Origin: a virus
Strand: one strand, 5' to 3'
DNA length: 39,635 nt
Virus record (IMG/VR): IMGVR_UViG_3300011116_001301
Location: 1 to 39,635 of that record
The translations under genes and the position numbers were made by a program. Positions 19,845-26,887 of this stretch are shown here, piece after piece. Each line of letters opens with the position of its first letter. Position 1 is the stretch's first letter. Under the pieces are notes generated by a model that ran no database searches, was not told the DNA's origin, and was given only the letters and a program-made list of their open reading frames with translations.

Positions 19845-20282
19845 TTTTTTCTTTTTATCAAATAACTTTCTTAAATCTTGTCGGAACTCCGAATACCACT
19901 CATAATAGAAAAAGTTTTTCCACTTAAAATGTTCATCCACATCCTTAATAAATAATTCCAAATAACCCTTTAACTCATTGAGTTCTTCAGTTGTTGGATT
20001 TTTAGCCTCAAATGTTGTATCTCCGTATGTCATTTCACCATTATCAGAAAACCCCTTGAACATTTGTCCGTTATGTGTCTTAGAAAAGAAATCTTCAATC
20101 TCTTTAACTACCCCATCAATACCTTTGGCTTTAATCGTCCCATAACTAACCATATATGAAGGGAAATCACAAATCTCGAACAATTGTTTATCCTTTAATT
20201 CCTTTGTAGGAAACCCATACTTCTTTTCTGATGCTAACCAGAAACAATACCAAATACTACCACCCCATCTTGAATATGCCAT
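19833..20282 (-). CDS. MAYSRWG-type conserved phage protein
   Basis: A 149-aa protein starting MAYSRWGGSIWYCFW. This start (MAY(S/T)RW...WY.(F/Y)W) recurs in small phage proteins of unknown function. The rest is helical and charged, with a basic KKKKRS end. Terminator directly at its stop and TATTTAT box at its start make it a separate unit. Confidence 0.7.
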   Translation of the reverse strand: MAYSRWGGSIWYCFWLASEKKYGFPTKELKDKQLFEICDFPSYMVSYGTIKAKGIDGVVKEIEDFFSKTHNGQMFKGFSDNGEMTYGDTTFEAKNPTTEELNELKGYLELFIKDVDEHFKWKNFFYYEWYSEFRQDLRKLFDKKKKRSQ

Positions 20283-20286
20283 ATCT

Positions 20287-20293
20287 ATAAATA
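20287..20293 (-). promoter_or_regulatory. TATTTAT box of the 19833-20282 gene
   Basis: AATATTTATAGATATGG, 4-base spacer to the ATG at 20282. Confidence 0.5.
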
Positions 20294-20977
20294 TTATGAT
20301 TTTAATCTTTCTTCGTGGTGATCTGAAGGCAATGACAACTTCCTTATTGGTTGGTTTTTCATTATTGAAATAACTTCACCCAATTCAATCGGATCCATAC
20401 CATTACCATCTACACCAACATCCATTGCTTTACCCTCTGAAATCCTCTTATTTGCTCCCAAATGAACGTGTCCGTGCAAGTGCATAACACCCTCATTCAT
20501 ATTCTTCCAAGAAGCAATTGGATAGTGTGATAACTCAAATGTATAACCAACTTTAGGATCTTTCTTGTTCTCCCTATACATTTCAACGTGAAGGGTTAAA
20601 ATATCATTTACTGACTTGAAATAATCCCTTACACCACCTTTATTACGTTCTATATGGTGATCGTGGTTTCCAAGAATTAAATGTATGTTCTTACAAACAA
20701 TTCTATTACGGAATATCTCAATATTATCAAATCCACCAAATGAGAAATCCCCCAAGTGAAATAATATATCATCCTGTCCAACCAAAGCATTCAACCCTGC
20801 TACAATTCTGGCGTTCATCTGTTCAAGTGTATCAAATGGACGTGTCTGATTTACTGGTATCTCACCATTTTCAGTCCTCCAATTTGTCACACCACGGCAA
20901 ATATTGCCGTGCCCGTAGTGCGAATCAGATGTTATAAAGAGTTTCTGTCCTTTTTCTAATTTTATTTTCATTTCCAT
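20294..20977 (-). CDS. Calcineurin-like metallophosphoesterase
   Basis: A 227-aa two-metal phosphoesterase. The motifs are in order: ITSDSHYGHGNI (D.H), LFHLGDFSFGG (GD), LGNHDHH (GNHD) and LHGHVHLGA (GHxH). A His-His pair after GNHD and a short insert match the phage phosphoesterase group that acts on phosphodiesters or nucleotides. Substrate unknown; PNKP-type 3' repair or signal-nucleotide cleavage are options. The ATG at 20977 follows a TATATTCG box by 4 bases; an in-frame ATG upstream of that box is unlikely to be used. Confidence 0.88.
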   Translation of the reverse strand: MEMKIKLEKGQKLFITSDSHYGHGNICRGVTNWRTENGEIPVNQTRPFDTLEQMNARIVAGLNALVGQDDILFHLGDFSFGGFDNIEIFRNRIVCKNIHLILGNHDHHIERNKGGVRDYFKSVNDILTLHVEMYRENKKDPKVGYTFELSHYPIASWKNMNEGVMHLHGHVHLGANKRISEGKAMDVGVDGNGMDPIELGEVISIMKNQPIRKLSLPSDHHEERLKS

Positions 20978-20981
20978 ACCA

Positions 20982-20989
20982 CGAATATA
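20982..20989 (-). promoter_or_regulatory. TAnnTTTG-type box (TATATTCG) of the phosphoesterase
   Basis: TATATTCG, TGGT, then the ATG. The upstream terminator T-run directly precedes the box. Confidence 0.65.
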
Positions 20990-20996
20990 CAAAAAA

Positions 20997-21017
20997 AGGT
21001 TTGCATTACCAAACCTT
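20997..21017. terminator. Bidirectional hairpin terminator
   Basis: AAGGTTTG and CAAACCTT around a 6-base loop with A/T-runs on both sides. It ends the 21029-21385 gene and abuts the promoter of the phosphoesterase. Confidence 0.8.
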
Positions 21018-21028
21018 TTTTAATTTTT

Positions 21029-21385
21029 TTACCATTCTGCATTTTCATCGTCATCACCATCATAGAAATACCCTTGATATTCACAATCTTCAGGTTTTTC
21101 ATCAATCCATTCCCAATTTGGATCCTCTGATAAGTTGGGGGTGATAAATGGTTTTTCTGAATATGCCAAGTCAATACCAGCAACTCTATCTGAACCCAAA
21201 CCATTCATTTCGGCTAATAGTTCAAAGTAATCTTTACCACCGAACTCTCCATAACCCTCATAATTTTCTTCTTTCCAACTATTTCCCTGATTGTCTGTCA
21301 TATAGACAGGGAATGTAGGTTGAGAACTGTAATTGTTAGCAATACTTCTGTTTGTGTCTTGTGTTTTCCAACTAAAAAATCCCAT
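21029..21385 (-). CDS. MGFFSWKTQDT-type conserved phage protein
   Basis: A 118-aa acidic protein starting MGFFSWKTQDTNRSI, followed by VYMTDNQGNSWKEENYEGYGEFGGKDYFELLAEMNG. This start is shared by a widespread phage and prophage family of unknown function. It ends in a run of Asp/Glu. A TATCTTTG box lies 21 bases upstream, so unlike its neighbours this gene has a short leader. Confidence 0.8.
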   Translation of the reverse strand: MGFFSWKTQDTNRSIANNYSSQPTFPVYMTDNQGNSWKEENYEGYGEFGGKDYFELLAEMNGLGSDRVAGIDLAYSEKPFITPNLSEDPNWEWIDEKPEDCEYQGYFYDGDDDENAEW

Positions 21386-21406
21386 ATGTTTTGTTATTTA
21401 TTGATA

Positions 21407-21414
21407 CAAAGATA
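21407..21414 (-). promoter_or_regulatory. TAnnTTTG box (TATCTTTG) with a leader
   Basis: TATCTTTG with 21 bases to the ATG at 21385, an exception to the usual 4-base spacing. Confidence 0.6.
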
Positions 21415-21442
21415 ACCCTTTTTTTTAATATACCAAATTATT

Positions 21443-21721
21443 TTATACTAATTTTTTAATTTCTTCAAACTTTCTCTTACTTATTTTACTATCCTCTACC
21501 CTATAATCATTAGAGAATACATATCTTGTAGGGTTCATATGATCAGGTTCTAATAAATAATACTTACCTATAATATTATTGGCTCTAATATAAGGACCTT
21601 CTACCAACCATTTACGTTCAATATCTTCAATAACACCAATCACCTTAAAGTAATCGGTATCACCATCAATCCAAACCCTTTTAATGTAAAAAGTTTTATT
21701 TATATTACTTATACTTCTCAT
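21443..21721 (-). CDS. Hypothetical 92-aa protein
   Basis: Not recognised. Begins MRSISNINKTFYIKRVWIDG, beta-rich, then a short basic C-terminal helix (KRKFEEIKKLV). It is the third gene of the leftward unit starting at 22240. No export signal. Confidence 0.65.
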   Translation of the reverse strand: MRSISNINKTFYIKRVWIDGDTDYFKVIGVIEDIERKWLVEGPYIRANNIIGKYYLLEPDHMNPTRYVFSNDYRVEDSKISKRKFEEIKKLV

Positions 21722-21725
21722 AACT

Positions 21726-21917
21726 TTAACTTACTATCCAAGCAATCAATACAATTACCAATACCAATAAAATAGGTATCCATATTGGGGAAAATACCCA
21801 CCACCAACTCCAAGTGGCTACAACTCCCCATCCACCCAATTTAAGAGTTAAAAATATTAGGGTTAAAATTGTCCCCAATCCAAGCCCTGAACTTGATGTT
21901 TTATTCTTATCTGACAT
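21726..21917 (-). CDS. Small membrane protein, 63 aa
   Basis: Two hydrophobic helices (about residues 11-30 and 37-62) with many Trp (GGWGVVATWSWWWVF) and a polar Ser/Thr N-terminus. It sits between a lipoprotein gene and a soluble protein gene in one operon, suggesting an envelope function. No family recognised. Confidence 0.65.
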   Translation of the reverse strand: MSDKNKTSSSGLGLGTILTLIFLTLKLGGWGVVATWSWWWVFSPIWIPILLVLVIVLIAWIVS

Positions 21918-21925
21918 AATTTTAT

Positions 21926-22240
21926 TTAATAAATGGTTGTATCAATTGGTGTTGTTTCAGTATGATTAAATGATGTTTGTTCATTTTCCATAATTTGTGT
22001 AATAGCCACACCATGACTTGTTTCACAATAAATAAATCTCTTACCATCAGGAGTTGTGATGATTGATATACCTTCAGGTGTATCGTTATATGTAAAGACA
22101 CGTTCAATTTTAACTTTACCCCCATCAATTACATTAGTAGATGATTGAATTGGTTGTTGATTTTGCTGTTGATTTCGCGGTTGATTACTACAAGCAACCA
22201 AACCCATTAGGATTACTCCCACTAATAATATTCTTTTCAT
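21926..22240 (-). CDS. Small putative lipoprotein
   Basis: A 104-aa protein with a lipobox signal, MKRILLVGVILMGLVAC (Cys 17), then a Gln/Asn-rich linker (SNQPRNQQQNQQPIQS) and a small beta domain (FTYNDTPEGISIITTPDGKR). The long polar linker suits a lipoprotein that reaches into the periplasm. It leads a three-gene unit. Confidence 0.75.
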   Translation of the reverse strand: MKRILLVGVILMGLVACSNQPRNQQQNQQPIQSSTNVIDGGKVKIERVFTYNDTPEGISIITTPDGKRFIYCETSHGVAITQIMENEQTSFNHTETTPIDTTIY

Positions 22241-22244
22241 ATCA

Positions 22245-22252
22245 CAAATATA
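22245..22252 (-). promoter_or_regulatory. TAnnTTTG box (TATATTTG)
   Basis: TATATTTG, TGAT, then the ATG at 22240. Confidence 0.75.
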
Positions 22253-22287
22253 AATGTTCTTTTTTATATTTCCAAATATTTATTTGT

Positions 22288-22659
22288 ATGATTTCACTTA
22301 TTTTTATAATTTTGGCTGGAATATTTAACGCCACTATGGATGTCGTGACTTACAGATGGGACAAATCTTTCTTTAAGAAAAGATTAAACAAATATTCACA
22401 ATTTTTTAATCCAAAAAAATCTTGGACAAATAAATATAAAAGTGGTGTGGCTGGCTTGGGTGAAAAGTTCCCATTCTCAACATCAGCACTTGTATTCCTT
22501 ACTGATTGGTGGCACTTAGCTAAATGTCTTATGATACTTTGCATATCACTTGCAATTATATTCTATTCACCAATAATAGGTATCTTAGATTTCCTTATCT
22601 ATTATATCCTATTCAGTGCTTCTTTCCACACTTTCTTTGTTTGGATCCTTGTTGATTAA
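22288..22659 (+). CDS. Integral membrane protein, 123 aa
   Basis: An N-terminal hydrophobic helix (ISLIFIILAGIFNATMDVV), a polar middle with DVVTYRWDKSFF, and two or three further helices at residues 70-120. DWWHLAKCLMI, with His and Trp at the helix start, recalls membrane proteins seen in Bacteroidetes phages and prophages. Rightward, divergent from the lipoprotein operon. The ATG at 22288 is preferred; upstream frame belongs to the opposite gene's coding region. Function unknown. Confidence 0.7.
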   Translation: MISLIFIILAGIFNATMDVVTYRWDKSFFKKRLNKYSQFFNPKKSWTNKYKSGVAGLGEKFPFSTSALVFLTDWWHLAKCLMILCISLAIIFYSPIIGILDFLIYYILFSASFHTFFVWILVD

Positions 22660-22874
22660 AGATTTTCGTCATCCCAATTATTAGGTAATCCGTTTTTCAA
22701 TGTGGTTGGTTTCTCAATATTACCCACTCGTAGTTTAGGCAAACCACCAAAAAGTGTCTCATAATCAATATTATATTCCGAATAATTATTCGCCAAGTAA
22801 TCTCTAATTGAGTTTTGTAAGAAAGAACTTCCGTATAATTGTTCAGTCAATTTAATTATATCTTCTTGTTCCAT
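22656..22874 (-). CDS. Hypothetical 72-aa protein with NGLPxxW tail
   Basis: A small helical protein (MEQEDIIKLTEQLYGSSFLQ) that ends TTLKNGLPNNWDDENL, the Leu version of the shared tail. It converges with the rightward membrane gene with a 4-base overlap at their ends. No known domain. Confidence 0.7.
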   Translation of the reverse strand: MEQEDIIKLTEQLYGSSFLQNSIRDYLANNYSEYNIDYETLFGGLPKLRVGNIEKPTTLKNGLPNNWDDENL

Positions 22875-22875
22875 A

Positions 22876-23040
22876 TTACTTCTTTTTCACCTCTTTAACA
22901 TCGTATATTTTAACAAACTCATCAACAGGTAAGTTCTTTATCTTGGCAAAAAACTCAATAGCTTTTTCCAATGATTTTGGCACTTCAGATAATCCAATTA
23001 CCTCATTACCACCTTTATTGGTGAATACAAACTTTTTCAT
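22876..23040 (-). CDS. Small 54-aa protein
   Basis: A short frame, MKKFVFTNKGGNEVIGLSEV followed by a helix (LEKAIEFFAKIKNL) and a Lys-rich end. Its stop lies 1 base before the ATG of the 22656-22874 gene, which supports a two-gene operon. No motif recognised. Confidence 0.62.
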   Translation of the reverse strand: MKKFVFTNKGGNEVIGLSEVPKSLEKAIEFFAKIKNLPVDEFVKIYDVKEVKKK

Positions 23041-23063
23041 ATTATAATTATATTAAACTTTTA

Positions 23064-23642
23064 TCAATAAAACAACAATGTTGGTGAGTTTTTTTTTACC
23101 TCCACATCTGGATACTTTTCCCTAAATTGAACAATATTAAATGGTTTTGTTATTAAATGACAACCATTTACAGTTCTTATAACACCCATAATCTTATTAC
23201 CATAAGGCTTACAATTATGATCAATATGTGCCATCATTAAAGGGCTTGGAAACTCCATATCATCCACATCAATCAACCATTTCTTTTCCTTATCGCTTGA
23301 ATGTGATGAAGCAACACTATCAAATACCTTCTTTGCCGATACAAAACTCTTAGCCAATATCACATCAGTTAGCTTCTTCATTGAATGATAAGCACACCTC
23401 TCAAAACTCCTCTTATTCAAGTTGATATAAGCCCTTGCATTATGTAATTTACAAAGGGTAATAATCTCTTCCTTTTTTAAGTCAAGATAGTCAATAGATT
23501 TTATGGTATATGATTTAATCATATAATTATTGACTTTAAGATCAGGGTTTTCTTTTCTACGCTTAATTATTTGGACATAGTAAAAAACATCTGAACTCTC
23601 AAAATCTAAATAACTCTTTATTTGCTCAAAATTGTCTATCAT
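23064..23642 (-). CDS. Conserved phage protein, possible primase-like fold
   Basis: A 192-aa protein with NARAYINLNKRSFERCAYHS (about residues 68-87) and KKWLIDVDDMEFP (about 123-135). I recall this pairing from T4-like phage proteins, and the hydrophobic-DxDD strand resembles the metal-binding strand of archaeo-eukaryotic primases. The primase reading is a guess; no zinc motif or second catalytic region is clear. It is a single-gene unit with its own box, and a terminator lies upstream. Confidence 0.55.
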   Translation of the reverse strand: MIDNFEQIKSYLDFESSDVFYYVQIIKRRKENPDLKVNNYMIKSYTIKSIDYLDLKKEEIITLCKLHNARAYINLNKRSFERCAYHSMKKLTDVILAKSFVSAKKVFDSVASSHSSDKEKKWLIDVDDMEFPSPLMMAHIDHNCKPYGNKIMGVIRTVNGCHLITKPFNIVQFREKYPDVEVKKNSPTLLFY

Positions 23643-23647
23643 ATCTA

Positions 23648-23655
23648 CAAAGATA
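23648..23655 (-). promoter_or_regulatory. TAnnTTTG box (TATCTTTG), 5-base spacer
   Basis: TATCTTTG, TAGAT, then the ATG at 23642. Confidence 0.7.
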
Positions 23656-23660
23656 AAAAA

Positions 23661-23690
23661 AATACCCGACTAAACAAATAATCGGGTATC
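23661..23690. terminator. Bidirectional hairpin terminator
   Basis: AATACCCGA and TCGGGTATC around a 12-base loop, with A- and T-runs on either side. It ends the 23702-23992 gene. Confidence 0.85.
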
Positions 23691-23701
23691 TTTTTTTTAA
23701 T

Positions 23702-23992
23702 TTATTGATTACCAATGGGTAATTTCTTTAGTTTTTCAATGGAAATTACACGTTTTCCACCATCATTCACATCTGCCAACATATCAAAAACACCTTGATT
23801 TTGTATGTTCATAAAGACATAATATAAATAATCAGGGACTAATACATCGGTTCTAATTACTTTTACACCAATGTTTTCAGGTGAGAATGTTTTAACTGGC
23901 TTACCAATTTCACTTCTACTACCTTTTTTAACTAACCAAAAGTCCGCATCAGGGAAATTGGTCTTGAACTCACATAAATCTCCTATTGTCAT
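23702..23992 (-). CDS. HsdS-like target-recognition-domain fragment
   Basis: A 96-aa protein. FWLVKKGSRSEIGKPVKTFS, then IGVKVIRTDVLVPDYLYYVF and RVISIEKLKKLPI, looks like half a target recognition domain of type I restriction specificity subunits (xxPxYLYYxF...(I/L)xxLxxLPIP). A complete HsdS has about 400 residues, so this is a free-standing mini-TRD. It could bind DNA, or mimic HsdS to interfere with a host restriction system. The similarity is by eye. Confidence 0.5.
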   Translation of the reverse strand: MTIGDLCEFKTNFPDADFWLVKKGSRSEIGKPVKTFSPENIGVKVIRTDVLVPDYLYYVFMNIQNQGVFDMLADVNDGGKRVISIEKLKKLPIGNQ

Positions 23993-23996
23993 ACTA

Positions 23997-24004
23997 CAAA
24001 GATA
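23997..24004 (-). promoter_or_regulatory. TAnnTTTG box (TATCTTTG)
   Basis: TATCTTTG, TAGT, then the ATG at 23992. Confidence 0.75.
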
Positions 24005-24014
24005 TATAATTTAT

Positions 24015-24845
24015 TTATGATAACAAAGCATAATATTCTTTGAAGTGTTTTAATCTGTCTGCAAGTCCGATTGTTCCACCATTTACTCTTTTAGTTACAG
24101 CTGTCACAGTCGCTTCATCAGCACCTTTATCACATATTTCCCATAATTTGTTAGAATTGAAGAAATATGCTGCCGAAGCCAATGGATATTTAGTTGCAAC
24201 CAAATCAGGGTTTGCAATACAATCTTCACCAATGAACTTTGTAAATCCTTGATAGTTAGCTTTACCTGTCAATTGTATAAAACCTCTACCTCTGAACTTA
24301 TATCCTTCACCTGAAGCTTCATCACCATTACCCATTCTTGAAGCATATACCTTAGAAGCGATTTTTTGTGGGTTTCTTGCATAACCCTCAGCCAATGTTC
24401 CTGGGAAATATTTAGGGAATATCTTTTTCAATCCATCAGCTGAATAGTTTAAGTTTTCTTGTGTTGCTTTAAATCCACCGCTTTCGTGTCCGCATTGTGC
24501 CAAGAAATGAGCCAATCTTAAATTGTTTGTAATATTAAACTTAGCCGCTGTATCTGGTATCTGAGCCAATACTGAATCAGGAACATGTCCTTTTAATTTA
24601 TCCAACTTAAATCCTGATGCCGGAATTGCAGTTGTTGTAGGTGCCGCTGTTGGTGCTGCTACTTCACCGAACATTGCTTTCCAAGTTCCATCACCGACAA
24701 TACCATCAGCAGTTAAATTATTCTTTGCTTGCCATTCTTTAACAAGTTTCTCTGTCCCTGCACCGAATACACCATCCGCCGCTGTTCCTAATTTTGCTTG
24801 GAGTTTTTTTACATCTTCTCCTTTAGATCCTACTTTTAATAACAT
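24015..24845 (-). CDS. Endolysin: peptidoglycan-binding domain plus GH19 lysozyme/chitinase
   Basis: A 276-aa cell-wall hydrolase. Residues 1-65 are a PG_binding_1 domain (VGSKGEDVKKLQAKLG, ADGVFGAGTEKLVKEWQ, ADGIVGDGTWKAM). An Ala/Thr/Pro linker follows. Residues 85-276 are a GH19 domain: LAHFLAQCGHESGGF with the catalytic Glu, then GYKFRGRGFIQLTGKANY, the family signature, and VTKRVNGGT. GH19 enzymes cut the glycan strands of murein. There is no signal peptide, so export would need a holin. It lies 28 bases after the M15 peptidase gene, forming a lysis pair that attacks glycan and peptide bonds. Confidence 0.93.
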   Translation of the reverse strand: MLLKVGSKGEDVKKLQAKLGTAADGVFGAGTEKLVKEWQAKNNLTADGIVGDGTWKAMFGEVAAPTAAPTTTAIPASGFKLDKLKGHVPDSVLAQIPDTAAKFNITNNLRLAHFLAQCGHESGGFKATQENLNYSADGLKKIFPKYFPGTLAEGYARNPQKIASKVYASRMGNGDEASGEGYKFRGRGFIQLTGKANYQGFTKFIGEDCIANPDLVATKYPLASAAYFFNSNKLWEICDKGADEATVTAVTKRVNGGTIGLADRLKHFKEYYALLS

Positions 24846-24873
24846 AGTTTGTTAGTTTTTATTTATTAGTTTA

Positions 24874-25383
24874 TTATATATTTACATATCTTGTTCCAGG
24901 TATGAAATCACCAGCATTATATTTAGCAAGTAATGTTCTCCAATCATACCCTGTTTTTTCTAAGTGTGGGGAATCCTTAAACTTCCAATCACCACCCCAA
25001 GTATATCCATGTCTTTTATAGATATTTATAACTTCCATCCAATCAGGTTTTCCATCCTTATCAAAATCTTTTACTTCATCCCAACTAGCACCACCATTTA
25101 CCAATAAAACAATATCAAAAGCCAATCCGTAATTATGGATTGATTGCCCACCTTTTGCTTTGGTAACAATTCCTAATTTACTTCCATTGGTATCATATAA
25201 TTTTGTTCTACCTTGTGCGTATAAAGCATCTTGTTCCTGAAATGTTCTAAGTGTATAAGCAAACCTACAAGTAATATTGGTTAAAGCCGGAACGACTTCA
25301 TTGAGGTATATGTCTTTAACTTCTTGTCTAATTTTTGGATGAAGAGTATCAATCCTGCTTAGTGTTATATTATCTATCGCCAT
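24874..25383 (-). CDS. M15-family peptidoglycan L-Ala-D-Glu/D,D-peptidase
   Basis: A 169-aa zinc peptidase of the VanY/CwlK/L5 endolysin type. Visible: YTLRTFQEQDALYAQGRT (the R-T/S-xxxQ part), GGQSIHNYGLAFDIVLL with the SxHxxGxAxD zinc ligands His and Asp, and GYTWGGDWKFKDSPHLEK with the third His ligand. It cleaves stem-peptide bonds in murein. No signal peptide. It leads the lysis pair with the GH19 endolysin. Confidence 0.92.
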   Translation of the reverse strand: MAIDNITLSRIDTLHPKIRQEVKDIYLNEVVPALTNITCRFAYTLRTFQEQDALYAQGRTKLYDTNGSKLGIVTKAKGGQSIHNYGLAFDIVLLVNGGASWDEVKDFDKDGKPDWMEVINIYKRHGYTWGGDWKFKDSPHLEKTGYDWRTLLAKYNAGDFIPGTRYVNI

Positions 25384-25399
25384 ATTATATATTCCTTCA

Positions 25400-25406
25400 A
25401 TAAATA
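25400..25406 (-). promoter_or_regulatory. TATTTAT box upstream of the lysis pair
   Basis: ACTATTTATTG lies 16 bases before the ATG at 25383. The longer spacer lowers confidence. Confidence 0.35.
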
Positions 25407-25429
25407 GTTTATATTTTTATTTTAGGTTA

Positions 25430-25436
25430 TATTTAT
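25430..25436 (+). promoter_or_regulatory. TATTTAT box of the 25442 gene
   Basis: ATATTTATATAGTATG on the plus strand: 5-base spacer to the ATG at 25442. Divergent from the lysis pair. Confidence 0.5.
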
Positions 25437-25441
25437 ATAGT

Positions 25442-26887
25442 ATGAGTTTAAGAACACTAATTGAAAGTATATTGCTTGAAGGTGAAATAGATAACATCAT
25501 CAAGAACAGAAAAGAAAAGATGATTAAAAAATATTCAGGTGAGTCATTATTTTTTGATTTAGAGGATTTTGAGAATGATTTTAATAGATACACTAAATTA
25601 TTTATTGATAATATACCTACACCAAAAAAATACATATCTAAATATTATGATTTGGTTGAGAAATGGTATGAATATTCGGCTTTAGATATTGATGAGGTTT
25701 TTCAATCAATGTATGAGTATTTCAATAAGTGGATGATATATAAAGCAAAAAACCTTATTACTAAAGATATTTTAGCACAAACACCAGAATCTTTAATTGA
25801 TATAGTTGATGAGGCAGAAGAAAAGGAAATCACAAGAAAGGCTGAAAAAGAAATCAATAAGATATATGAGGACAATAGGTGGTTAGTAATAAGAGTTAAA
25901 AGCCAAGAAGCTTCTTGTAAGTATGGTTCTGAAACTAGATGGTGTATATCAGCAACTGAAGGTGGTAATAGATATACAGGATATGGTTATTCTGAAAACA
26001 ATTTTATTTATTTTATTATTGATAAGAAAAATAGAATGGATGATGCTGATGTTTTATATAAGATGGCAGTATTGGTAAATAAAAAAACAGGAAGTATTCA
26101 AGTTTGGGATGCTGCAGATAAAGAACTAACACCAAATCAAGAAAGTATTGTTAAAAGATTTATACCTGATATATTTGAAGCAATTAGTAAAGATAGTAAA
26201 ATCGCAATGGATGAAATTACTGAAGATTATATTAGATTTGTATTAAACGATGATTATTCACTTAAAAATATTAAGGATTATAAAAGAACAGCATTAAAAT
26301 ATAATACGGATTATTCTATGTTGGAATTAAAGTTCCAATTTGGGGAATCTAGACACTTTGTAGAAGTTATTGTAGATGTTAAAAATAACAACATATCAGC
26401 AACATTTTATCGTTACGAACTAATAAATAACGAAGAAACAGGTGAAAGATATTATAGTTTTACCCCAACAAGTATTATATCTAAGGTATCAAATGAAAGG
26501 ATAACAAAAAGTAATTTCGTTAAACTAATAAAAGAATTAGTAATTGATTTACTCAATTCACCTGAAGTTAAAAAGTATTTTATTGACAACCCTAAAGAGT
26601 ATTTTTCTAATGTAAATCTATATAAAGACATTGAAACTATGGGAACTAAAAAAGTCCCTCAAGAAGCGTTTATTACAGCAATTAAATTATTAAAAGAAAA
26701 GGGTGAGCAAAATATTACAGCGATAAGAAGAATTGTTGATCCAAAATTACAATCATCACATAATGTAAAACCATTACTTAGTTCTCTTTATTCATTTGGT
26801 TTAATTAAATTAGAAAAAAGGGGTAGAAACGTAATAGTTGTCCCTACCCCTAAATTGGTTAAAACTCCTTTGGATAAACTTATTTAA
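25442..26887 (+). CDS. WC-motif family protein 1, candidate packaged protein
   Basis: A 481-aa protein. MSLRTLIESILLEGE is an N-terminal helix ending LLE-G, like a prohead propeptide. The WC module is at about residues 145-225: DNRWLVIRVKSQEASCKYGS, then TRWCISA with W167-C168, YFIIDKK, and a strand pair ending SIQVWDAADKELTP. The C-terminal 75 residues (AIKLLKEKGEQNITAIRRIV, then HNVKPLLSSLYSFGLIKLEK) look like a winged helix, so it may bind DNA. Family function unknown. It is a lone rightward gene between lysis and synthetase genes. Confidence 0.6.
   Translation: MSLRTLIESILLEGEIDNIIKNRKEKMIKKYSGESLFFDLEDFENDFNRYTKLFIDNIPTPKKYISKYYDLVEKWYEYSALDIDEVFQSMYEYFNKWMIYKAKNLITKDILAQTPESLIDIVDEAEEKEITRKAEKEINKIYEDNRWLVIRVKSQEASCKYGSETRWCISATEGGNRYTGYGYSENNFIYFIIDKKNRMDDADVLYKMAVLVNKKTGSIQVWDAADKELTPNQESIVKRFIPDIFEAISKDSKIAMDEITEDYIRFVLNDDYSLKNIKDYKRTALKYNTDYSMLELKFQFGESRHFVEVIVDVKNNNISATFYRYELINNEETGERYYSFTPTSIISKVSNERITKSNFVKLIKELVIDLLNSPEVKKYFIDNPKEYFSNVNLYKDIETMGTKKVPQEAFITAIKLLKEKGEQNITAIRRIVDPKLQSSHNVKPLLSSLYSFGLIKLEKRGRNVIVVPTPKLVKTPLDKLI

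Noticed and set aside
1-21721. Homology between the 91-aa and 92-aa proteins starting MRSI.NI
   Set aside because: Only the first residues match by eye. The bodies cannot be aligned with confidence.
23064-23642. Firm call as DNA primase
   Set aside because: Only one metal-binding-like strand is visible. No second catalytic motif or zinc domain.
16940-25383. Integrated prophage or transposon boundaries
   Set aside because: No integrase, transposase, att-like direct repeats or terminal inverted repeats were found in the window.
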